DNA from: Segatella copri DSM 18205
GTDB taxonomy: Bacteria > Bacteroidota > Bacteroidia > Bacteroidales > Bacteroidaceae
Assembly (NCBI RefSeq): GCF_025151535.1
Contig: NZ_CP102288.1
Span: forward strand, 1,948,501 to 2,012,500
DNA: 64,000 bases
Reading direction: 5' to 3'
Shown: positions 50,291 to 57,959 of the stretch, piece by piece
How positions within the stretch are numbered: position 1 is the stretch's first letter
Layout: each line of letters opens with the position of its first letter
Notes under the pieces: model-generated
The model's input: only the letters and a program-made list of their open reading frames with translations
Told to the model about the DNA's origin: nothing
Databases searched by the model: none
Translations under genes and position numbers: made by a program

Positions 50291-50893
50291 ATGAAAAGAA
50301 GACCTGAATTTACAATTATAGCCGGTCCAAATGGAGCTAGCAAAAGTAGGCTTGGAATATTTTATTCTACAGTAAAAGCTTTTGACGGAGACCTTCTAGC
50401 AATGTCTCTTCGAAACGAACATCCTGATTGGATAGAGCGATGGATAGATGGAACTGTTATCTCTTCATTGATGAAAGAAAAAGAAGAAGCCATTTCACAA
50501 AACAAGAATTTTGCTTTCGAAACGAACTTCTCTACAGATTTGCCAGTCAATCTTGTTCAGGATTTTAAAGATGCAGGTTATAAAATCAGCCTCATCTTTT
50601 TCGGCTTATCCTCGAAAGAAGATTCTCTATCTCGTGTTATCCAAAGATACACAATGGGCGGTCATAATGTAAACCAAGACGTGATAGAATATAACTTCAC
50701 GGAAGGCATCAAACGAGTAAGAGCCTCTCTACCACTTTTTGAAAACATTCTTTTCATTGATGGCACTTCCGATTTTGGCGACATTGTTGCCATTCACATC
50801 GAGAAATCAGGCAAGCATCAGATAACAGATCACCCAGCCGAGTGGTTCGACAAATACTTCAAAGAGGCATTCGATGCGCTTGTTGATGGATAG
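50291..50893 (+). CDS. Zeta toxin-like kinase
   Basis: A 200-residue P-loop protein of the zeta toxin type, whose members phosphorylate UDP-sugars or other nucleotides. It begins EFTIIAGPNGASKSRLG (P-loop GPNGASKS at 12-19), followed by an acidic VKAFDGDLLAM, NFAFETNFSTDLP and a C-terminal VIQRYTMGGHNVNQDVI with an Arg-rich helix. Oddity: the P-loop reads GASKS, with Ser where Walker A normally has Gly before the Lys. The length is usual for the short Bacteroidota forms. Confidence 0.75.
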   Translation: MKRRPEFTIIAGPNGASKSRLGIFYSTVKAFDGDLLAMSLRNEHPDWIERWIDGTVISSLMKEKEEAISQNKNFAFETNFSTDLPVNLVQDFKDAGYKISLIFFGLSSKEDSLSRVIQRYTMGGHNVNQDVIEYNFTEGIKRVRASLPLFENILFIDGTSDFGDIVAIHIEKSGKHQITDHPAEWFDKYFKEAFDALVDG

Positions 50894-50917
50894 GAAGAAT
50901 AGTTCTTTTACAAGATT

Positions 50918-51649
50918 CTAGCAAATCATTTTATACCCAATTCCCCTCACATTGATGATTCTGATATTTTCATCGGCAGATAACTTGTGGCGGAGCTTGG
51001 TGATGAAAACATGGAGACTGCGGGAATTGAAGAAGCTGTCATCGCCCCAGAGTTGCAGGAGAATATCCTTGCTCTCTACCACATTGTTCTTGCTCTCCAC
51101 AAGCATGCGAAGGATTTCTGATTCACGATGTGACAGTTCTGTATCTTTACCATCCAACTGCAGAATCTGACTGGTAACATTCAGGCGATAACGACCGATG
51201 GAGAGCCATTGATCAGCAGCATCCGGATTATCAGGAGAAACATTCCCCCCTTCCTGTTCTTCAGAAGAAATATTTCCTGCAGAAGCCCGATGACAAAGCG
51301 ACTTAATACGGACGATGAGCTCCTGGATGGCAAACGGCTTCTTCAGATAATCATTGCCACCCAATTCAAATCCCTCTACCACATCATTCACCGCCGAACG
51401 AGCCGTGAGGAAAAGCACAGGGGTACGGGAATCCGTCTTGCGGATACGGCGCACCATCTCGAAACCATCCATTTTGGGCATCATCACATCCGCTACCAGC
51501 ACATCAGGCTTCTGTTCATCAAACATACGAAGCCCCTCTTCGCCATCACGCGCCGTGCGCATCTCGAAGCCCTGTGCCTCCAAGATGTCGCTCAGAATCA
51601 TCGCCAAGGATGTTTCATCTTCTACCAGTAATACATTTATCTTATTCAT
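50918..51649 (-). CDS. OmpR-family response regulator
   Basis: A 243-residue protein. Receiver domain (1-120) with acidic pocket VEDE (10-12), phosphorylation Asp54 (VADVMMPKMDGF) and Lys near 104 in YLKKPF. Then a linker and a winged helix (about 150-240) with LSHRESEILRMLVESKNNVV, RDILL-like SKDILLQLWG and SRSLHVFITKLRHKLS. It is the target of the adjacent kinase 17 bases upstream. The gene arrangement resembles the RprXY pair of Bacteroides. Confidence 0.9.
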   Translation of the reverse strand: MNKINVLLVEDETSLAMILSDILEAQGFEMRTARDGEEGLRMFDEQKPDVLVADVMMPKMDGFEMVRRIRKTDSRTPVLFLTARSAVNDVVEGFELGGNDYLKKPFAIQELIVRIKSLCHRASAGNISSEEQEGGNVSPDNPDAADQWLSIGRYRLNVTSQILQLDGKDTELSHRESEILRMLVESKNNVVESKDILLQLWGDDSFFNSRSLHVFITKLRHKLSADENIRIINVRGIGYKMIC

Positions 51650-51666
51650 TGTTTCTTTTTTACTTT

Positions 51667-53187
51667 TTACTTTTTTACCCTTTTACCTTTAAGAAAATGC
51701 AGGGTAAAGCAGCTTCCTTTTCCCGGCTCGCTTTCTACGGAAACAGAACCGCCCATTTTATCCATCAGGCTCTTGACATAGAAAAGGCCGAGACCATAGC
51801 CCTTGACCGTATATTTATTGCCATCCGTCACCCGATAGAACTTGTCGAAAATATAAGGCAATTTATCGTGGTCAATACCGATTCCATTATCTGATACGGA
51901 AACCAGCACTTCATCCTCGGCTTTTTGGAAAGCCTTGATTTCTATCTTCACGCTATCTTCAGAATACTTGATAGCATTGTCTATGAGATTGCTCACGATG
52001 TTTGAGAAATGCATCCGGTCGGCATGAACCATCAGATTTTCAGGTTCTACAGACAACGAAACATTCACTTTTTTATCCGTTCTTACTCCTGAATTCACTT
52101 TCAGCTGATGCTGGGAGATTAATGGTTCAATCACCTCCTTCATTGGAACTTCCACAATATTGAGAAGCATCGATTTCCGTCGTTCCATACTCATCGACAG
52201 AATCTGTTCCACCAATCCGCTGAGCGTCTGCAACTGCTCCTGGGCGATGGTAAGATACTTGTGCGCCTTATCAGGATGCTGGAGCATTCCGTAGTTCAGC
52301 AGGGAGTCGGTGGCAGCATAGGCTACGGCTATCGGAGTCTTCAATTCGTGCGTGATATTATTGGTGAAATCACTCTTCATCTCATCAAGCGTCTTCTGCT
52401 TGAGCATCGTATGAATCAGGAACCAGAAGACGAAAGCCAGGATGAGCATGATGAAGAGCGATGTGGCAAGGATGCCTGCCATCTGGCTGAGCACAGTCAT
52501 CGTAAGCGGCTCTAGGGTGAGGACATATTTCTCCTCATTCGCCTCCCCCTCATTACAAGCCACATATTGGTATTGCTTGGCATTGGCGGAAGGCACATAC
52601 CCCTTCGTCGTCACTTTCGCCAAAACCTTCTTTCCTGCAAAAAGCTGAATCTGATGCGGAAGCGGATGAATATCGTCGCCTACCAACAAACTGTCTGAAA
52701 GCATCTTGGCAACCCATGCACTGTCATAGTCATTGATGTCAGGTTTGGCAATTTCATTCAATTTGCCAAACAGCGCTTGTTGTACCATAGTTGCCAGCTT
52801 GCCCGACATCATCATCATCAATTCCTGGTCCTTGTCATCTTCACGACGCTTCTCGTGCTTGGTAAAAGTTGTTTGAACAGACTGAACGATTTTTCCTCCA
52901 CGAACCTTTTTAACCTTTACCTTTTGATCAATATCATCGTCTTCATCCATAGAAAAAGCAACAGAACCCGTCAGTTGTCTATGAGGCCCTTTATCATCAT
53001 TGCGCAATCGTTCGATTCGCTTCTTCATCTCCATGAAGTGAGCGAACTCCATTCCACCCTTGATTTTCGCTTCAACCTCCTTTTTCTGAGACTGATAAAG
53101 CCCCACGAGCCAATAGGTCTGATATGCGAAGATGCAAACCAGAGCCGCGATGACGAGCGTAACTATGTATTTAAGATGTAATTTCAT
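51667..53187 (-). CDS. Sensor histidine kinase
   Basis: A 506-residue inner-membrane kinase. Membrane helices at about 7-29 and 235-265 (MAGILATSLFIMLILAFVFW) enclose a periplasmic domain of about 200 residues, which is Lys/Asp-rich. HisKA domain with H box FTNNITHELKTPIAVA, HATPase with N box ISNLIDNAIKYS, G1 VSDNGIGID and G2 GYGLGLFYVKSLM. It autophosphorylates and passes phosphate to the downstream regulator. The signal is unknown; the neighbouring outer-membrane proteins suggest envelope sensing. Confidence 0.92.
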   Translation of the reverse strand: MKLHLKYIVTLVIAALVCIFAYQTYWLVGLYQSQKKEVEAKIKGGMEFAHFMEMKKRIERLRNDDKGPHRQLTGSVAFSMDEDDDIDQKVKVKKVRGGKIVQSVQTTFTKHEKRREDDKDQELMMMMSGKLATMVQQALFGKLNEIAKPDINDYDSAWVAKMLSDSLLVGDDIHPLPHQIQLFAGKKVLAKVTTKGYVPSANAKQYQYVACNEGEANEEKYVLTLEPLTMTVLSQMAGILATSLFIMLILAFVFWFLIHTMLKQKTLDEMKSDFTNNITHELKTPIAVAYAATDSLLNYGMLQHPDKAHKYLTIAQEQLQTLSGLVEQILSMSMERRKSMLLNIVEVPMKEVIEPLISQHQLKVNSGVRTDKKVNVSLSVEPENLMVHADRMHFSNIVSNLIDNAIKYSEDSVKIEIKAFQKAEDEVLVSVSDNGIGIDHDKLPYIFDKFYRVTDGNKYTVKGYGLGLFYVKSLMDKMGGSVSVESEPGKGSCFTLHFLKGKRVKK

Positions 53188-53227
53188 TCTTTCCTTTATT
53201 AAAGATTTTTCCAGATGAATTCAATAC

Positions 53228-53953
53228 TCATTTTCTGAAAATCGGATAAACCTCCGTGGTATTCTTCCATCCCCATTTACCATTCTTTTGTGGCGCAAAC
53301 TCTCGTCCCATCTTGGCTCCTATCCCCCAATGTTGATTGAACATCACTTCCATGAAGCCACCATAGCTGCTCTTGGGATTGAAAGGAGACATGATGACGC
53401 TTCGAGGGTCAGAGGTTTTCGTTGGAACATATTGTCCATAGAATCCCACTGTGAGCCAGTCGTTTACTTGATAAGCCATTCGTCCACCAAAAGAAGCTTT
53501 GGTGAGATTACCAAATCCATATACTCCCGTGTTTATCTTTTCTATCCCGACATAAGGAGAAAAAACAAAACGCCCGAAATTTTGTTGATAAACAACCCCT
53601 GCAGTCTGCCTATTCATCAGTCCTGGGACTTCAATACCCGAAGAATATACCGCCATCGTACCCAAATTCGGGGAAAGAAGAGAAATATGAGGTATTGCAT
53701 TCGGCGCAATCTCCAAAGGTTTTCCTTCTTCCGACATCCAAGGTGCATTCGATTCAGAGTAATAAGATTTGCCTTGAAGTACAGGAAATCCACCGAGCGA
53801 AGGACGAGAATATTCCAACGACATACCTTCCTTAGGTAAAGATGCCTTCGGAATGGAATCCAAGGAAACACTCTTCACTTCCTGTGCTTGCATTACCAAT
53901 GTACAAAAGCAAGCCATAACTGTCAATATGAATATTCTTCGTTTCTCTTTCAT
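53228..53953 (-). CDS. Exported, probably outer-membrane, protein
   Basis: A 241-residue protein with signal peptide (about 1-23, ILTVMACFCTLVMQAQ). The mature part is Gly/aromatic-rich with repeated strands (VVYQQNFGRFVFSPYVGIE, GRMAYQVNDWLTVGFYGQYV), as in small outer-membrane barrels. No family recognised. It is the first gene of a three-gene operon with the kinase and the regulator, so it may be the sensor's partner or target. It is divergent from the TonB-dependent receptor at 54147. Confidence 0.65.
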   Translation of the reverse strand: MKEKRRIFILTVMACFCTLVMQAQEVKSVSLDSIPKASLPKEGMSLEYSRPSLGGFPVLQGKSYYSESNAPWMSEEGKPLEIAPNAIPHISLLSPNLGTMAVYSSGIEVPGLMNRQTAGVVYQQNFGRFVFSPYVGIEKINTGVYGFGNLTKASFGGRMAYQVNDWLTVGFYGQYVPTKTSDPRSVIMSPFNPKSSYGGFMEVMFNQHWGIGAKMGREFAPQKNGKWGWKNTTEVYPIFRK

Positions 53954-54085
53954 GCTTGCAAAAGTAATAAAAAAGAAGATAAGTAAGATACTTTTCAGGG
54001 AATTATTTCTGATTTGATAAGACTAAATAACACTTCTGATAAGACTTGATAATCAAAATTCCTTGCTGACACGAGATATTTGCAG

Positions 54086-54093
54086 TACTTTTG
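54086..54093 (+). promoter_or_regulatory. -7 box TACTTTTG
   Basis: A -7 element for the TonB-dependent receptor at 54147, with TTG at 54063-54065 as a weak -33. Confidence 0.55.
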
Positions 54094-54146
54094 CAACCGA
54101 AATCGGGAGTTTTTTTCCGAAAGAACGATAAAAAGATAAGAAGAAT

Positions 54147-56195
54147 ATGAAAAGATTGGTTATATTAAGCGCTTGCCTGGCCATTAGTCTTGCCGGCTGG
54201 GCACAAGGAAACAGAAATGATTCCCTGAGAATGGACAGCATCATCCATTCCCTCCCCGATGTGATGGTAAAAGGCAACCGACCTATCGTAAAGGTGAAAG
54301 GAGCAGCATTGACCTATGACCTGCCTCAACTCATCAAAAACCATCCGGTGGATAATGCCTATGAAGCCATCAAGCAACTGCCTGGCGTGAGCGAACAAGA
54401 TGAAGCCTTGACCCTCAACGCCCAATCCGTAACCGTGATGATAGACGGCAAGGCTACCACCATGACGAGCGAGCAGCTCTATTCGCTTCTGAAAACGATT
54501 CCTACCAGCCGCATCGCCAACGCCGAAGTTGTCTATTCAGCCCCAGCCCGCTATCAGGTAAAGGGACAGGTCATCAACCTCCTGCTGAAGCACAACACAG
54601 GCTTTCACTCCCTGCAAGGCGAGCTCTTCGGCGGCTACACCCACCAGAACCGCAACAGTTACACAGAGCGCGCCTCCTTGCTCTTCACCAACAAGAAATG
54701 GGAAATAGACATGCTCTATTCCTTCGGTCATGGCAAGAGATATTATTACTATGAAAATGAGTTTGCCCACACCTTGACTGATGGCACTTCCTATGCCTTC
54801 TCTACACATAGCGACAATATCAAACGCCATCTCAACCACAACATCCGACTGGGCATCAACTATCATCTGGCGAAAAATCATCAGCTCAGCTTTGCCTACA
54901 CCTCACAACTCAATAACACGAGAGGAACGTCAGAGGATGATGGCGATTTCACATCCCTTCTCAGAATCCATGCCAAGAGTCAGTTTCACAATTTCCGCCT
55001 GGATTACTCCACACCATTCGGCTTCTCGGCAGGAGCAGAATACACCTATTATAATTCACCGGATGAACAATGGCTGAAAAGCAGTCTCTACGATGAGATT
55101 TACGACATCACAAGCCAGCAACGAATCGACAAATGGTACGCTTACCTCAAGCAGGAGCACGACTTAGGAAAAGACTGGGGCTTGAACTACGGCATCAATT
55201 ACACCACATCAAGAGACAAGAGTTCGCAGGAAAACAACAACAAGTCTTCTGATGGCAACACCATTCAAACCGAAGACCAAATGTGTTTCTATATCGGAGC
55301 CAGCAAGTCGTTCGGCCAAAAACTCACGATGGAAGCATCGCTCATGGAAGAATATTACCACACCCCAATCTGGGATGAGTGGAACCTCTTCCCTACACTC
55401 TCCATCACCTATCTTCCAAAGGCAGGACACATCATCCAATTCGACTTTGATTGCGACAGAGACTACCCTACCTATTGGTCGGTGAAGAACTTCACCACCT
55501 ATAATGCGGGCGGATATGGAAAGATTGTAGGAAACCCGACGTTGAAGCCATCACGAGACCTCAGCCTCTCGCTTACCTATATTCTGCACAGCAGATACGT
55601 GGCAAGTCTCTTCTTCAACAACTCGAAAGATGAATTTCGTCAGCTTCCTTACCAGAGCGACAAGAAGAAGGAGATGGAATACAAGTATGTCAACTTCGAC
55701 CATGTAAACCAGGTAGGCTTGATGCTCACAGCCCCAATCAACATAGGCAACTGGTGGCAGAATCGCCTTACCTTCACTGGCGTTTATCAGAACGATAAGA
55801 ATTCCCACTTCTATGATCTTCCATTCGACCGCAGCAAATGGTTCTGTCAAGCCCAGTGGAACGGCACTTTTCTCTTTGGTAAGCATGTGCTTCTCAACCT
55901 CGATGCTTCCGTTCATACCGACGCCATCCAGGGAATCATCGACATCCCAGCCTCAGGCTATCTCAACGCTGCCCTCACCTGGAAGCCTCTCAAGGATGAC
56001 AAGTTCCAGCTGAAAGCCTACTGCAACGACATCTTCGAGACAGGCGACAACCATCTGCACGACACCTATCGAGGTCAGCACGTCATCAACAAAATGTACT
56101 TTGGCAGAATCATAGGCCTCTCCCTCACCTATCGATTCGGCGGCTACAAGGCCAAGCAGCATGAAGAAGTAGATACTTCCAGATTCGGGAAATAG
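54147..56195 (+). CDS. TonB-dependent outer-membrane receptor
   Basis: A 682-residue protein. Signal peptide about 1-19 (LAISLAGWAQ). Plug-like region with DVMVKGNRPIVKVKGAALTYDLPQLIKNHPVDNAYEAIKQLPGV (in parts, about 38-88) and SVTVMIDGKATTM. The rest is a barrel with SLSLTYILHSRYVASLFFNNS and the C-terminal TYRFGGYKAKQ. There is no CarboxypepD N-terminal domain. It belongs to the OMP_b-brl_3 type of receptor. The substrate is unknown; the divergent two-component operon may regulate it. Confidence 0.85.
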   Translation: MKRLVILSACLAISLAGWAQGNRNDSLRMDSIIHSLPDVMVKGNRPIVKVKGAALTYDLPQLIKNHPVDNAYEAIKQLPGVSEQDEALTLNAQSVTVMIDGKATTMTSEQLYSLLKTIPTSRIANAEVVYSAPARYQVKGQVINLLLKHNTGFHSLQGELFGGYTHQNRNSYTERASLLFTNKKWEIDMLYSFGHGKRYYYYENEFAHTLTDGTSYAFSTHSDNIKRHLNHNIRLGINYHLAKNHQLSFAYTSQLNNTRGTSEDDGDFTSLLRIHAKSQFHNFRLDYSTPFGFSAGAEYTYYNSPDEQWLKSSLYDEIYDITSQQRIDKWYAYLKQEHDLGKDWGLNYGINYTTSRDKSSQENNNKSSDGNTIQTEDQMCFYIGASKSFGQKLTMEASLMEEYYHTPIWDEWNLFPTLSITYLPKAGHIIQFDFDCDRDYPTYWSVKNFTTYNAGGYGKIVGNPTLKPSRDLSLSLTYILHSRYVASLFFNNSKDEFRQLPYQSDKKKEMEYKYVNFDHVNQVGLMLTAPINIGNWWQNRLTFTGVYQNDKNSHFYDLPFDRSKWFCQAQWNGTFLFGKHVLLNLDASVHTDAIQGIIDIPASGYLNAALTWKPLKDDKFQLKAYCNDIFETGDNHLHDTYRGQHVINKMYFGRIIGLSLTYRFGGYKAKQHEEVDTSRFGK

Positions 56196-56198
56196 AAC

Positions 56199-56243
56199 GA
56201 GAAAAGCTCACCAAGACCATCAAAGTCCTGGCGAGCTTTTCTC
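56199..56243. terminator. Terminator between convergent genes
   Basis: GAGAAAAGCTC (56199-56209) pairs with GAGCTTTTCTC (56233-56243). It serves the receptor gene and, in reverse, the susD-like gene. A similar GCTCGCC/GCGAGC terminator recurs at 62385. Confidence 0.8.
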
Positions 56244-56264
56244 ATATACTCTATTCAAGTTTCT

Positions 56265-57947
56265 TTACTTCAAAATATTGACATATCCCTTATTCTGTAC
56301 CAATTCAGAATTTAAATCGATGCATTTCTGAGGAATCGGGAAGACGGTGGTGTAGCCGGAGGATTCACCCTGAAGAGGCGTACGGAGATCGTAGGCACCG
56401 GTGAATTTGCCGAAACGGATGAGATCCTGACGACGCCATCCTTCCCATACCAACTCCAGCAACCGCTCTTCCAGAATGTTATCGAGCGTAGCCTTACGGT
56501 AAGGCATTCCCACACGGGCACGAATTCTATTCAACTCCTCATCACCATTCTCTCCGTTTCGGACCTTTGCCTCTGCCTTCATCAATAAAGCATCTGCATA
56601 TCGGAAAAGAACGATGTCGTTACTTTGCAACTTGCCGTCCATATAAGAGGTTCTATCCACCTCATACTTCGCCATCCTCGCTCCAGCCGTCTTGACAAAC
56701 TTACTGTTGGTCAGGTTTTGAGCCACTTCAAAAGGCTGATACTCCAACGGCTTTCCATTATCCATCAGCAGTTCATGACCATCTACCTTTACCACTCCCG
56801 CCACAAAGTTCATCTTGCAACGGGCATCTTCACCAGCCTCGCCATAATGATTGGCTTTCATCGTAGAAATCGTGGCACAGGTACCATTCTCACTTCCCCA
56901 GCCCAAGGCACCGCCATGCGTATAATGGTAAGAGCGGAAGAGATAATGGAACTGGTTGGTATAGATATTCTTATCCATCGGAATCGTGAAGATATTCTCC
57001 TTCGATGTCTCATTATGCGTAGAGAAATTGAATGAATCATCCGACTCCAGGACATAGCCTTCTTCTGCCAGTTTATCACAATAATAAATGCAGGTTTCCC
57101 AGGCATTCAACTTTCTGAAGTCCACCTGATCGCCATTACGCAAAGAGGCATCAGAAGCCGGCACAGAGAAATGAATGTCACTTCCCTTCGGACGGCTCGC
57201 ATAACCCTGGGTCCAGTCATCATACATATAGATTTCTGCATTCAATGCCAACTTTGCCAACAGAAAGTTGACTACCGGCTGGGTGATGCGACCATAATAA
57301 TTGCCTTCCTTATTGCTGTGCTGGTCGGGAAGTGAAGGCAATACCTGCTGCAACTCCTGAAAGACAAACTGGAAGATAGAACTGCGATCTGTCTGACCTT
57401 GGAACAGGCTGGAATGGAGCTGTTCTGAACTGGAAAGGACCAATGGAACCCGACCGAACATGTCCATAGCATAATAATAGAACATAGCCCGGATGGCTCT
57501 TATCTCAGCCCGATATTCCTCCTGCTGTGCGGCAGAAAGCAGGGCCGACTTGTTGCTGATAATATCCAAAGACTTATTAGCCAGCACGATTACCTTATAA
57601 AGGTACTTCCACGTATCATAAAGAGACTGGTCATCGGCACTCCACCGATGCTGGTACATGGCATTCCAGAGGCCACCATCATACCAGTCGCCGCCTCGAA
57701 TCGGAATCATCGCCTCATCTGTGGTCAGCGTATTATAATCGTAAATGCCACGGCAGGTGCCCTGGATGCTCTCACTCTCGTTAGCTCCACCTATATAATT
57801 ATAGAGAGAAGCCACGGCATTGATATAAATATCAGATGCAGAGCCATAGATGGCATCCTCGTCCAACTGATCCTTAGGATGTTCGTCCAGGCAGGATGTC
57901 ATAGACAATGCCGCCAGCAGCAGAAATAAAAATCTATATCGTTTCAT
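56265..57947 (-). CDS. SusD/RagB family nutrient-binding lipoprotein
   Basis: A 560-residue surface lipoprotein. Lipobox LSMTSC (Cys19) followed by LDEHPKDQLDE, the usual SusD start. The TPR-like core is seen in IYINAVASLYNYIGG, YKVIVLANKSLDIIS, YRAEIRAIRAMFYYYAMDMFGRVPLV (in parts), and the C-terminal LLMKAEAKVRNG, ELNRIRARVGMPYR and ILEERLLELVWEGWRRQDLIRFGKF. It forms the lid on the SusC channel encoded 12 bases upstream. The glycan or other substrate is unknown; no CAZyme is adjacent. Confidence 0.92.
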   Translation of the reverse strand: MKRYRFLFLLLAALSMTSCLDEHPKDQLDEDAIYGSASDIYINAVASLYNYIGGANESESIQGTCRGIYDYNTLTTDEAMIPIRGGDWYDGGLWNAMYQHRWSADDQSLYDTWKYLYKVIVLANKSLDIISNKSALLSAAQQEEYRAEIRAIRAMFYYYAMDMFGRVPLVLSSSEQLHSSLFQGQTDRSSIFQFVFQELQQVLPSLPDQHSNKEGNYYGRITQPVVNFLLAKLALNAEIYMYDDWTQGYASRPKGSDIHFSVPASDASLRNGDQVDFRKLNAWETCIYYCDKLAEEGYVLESDDSFNFSTHNETSKENIFTIPMDKNIYTNQFHYLFRSYHYTHGGALGWGSENGTCATISTMKANHYGEAGEDARCKMNFVAGVVKVDGHELLMDNGKPLEYQPFEVAQNLTNSKFVKTAGARMAKYEVDRTSYMDGKLQSNDIVLFRYADALLMKAEAKVRNGENGDEELNRIRARVGMPYRKATLDNILEERLLELVWEGWRRQDLIRFGKFTGAYDLRTPLQGESSGYTTVFPIPQKCIDLNSELVQNKGYVNILK

Positions 57948-57959
57948 AACTTTCTGATT

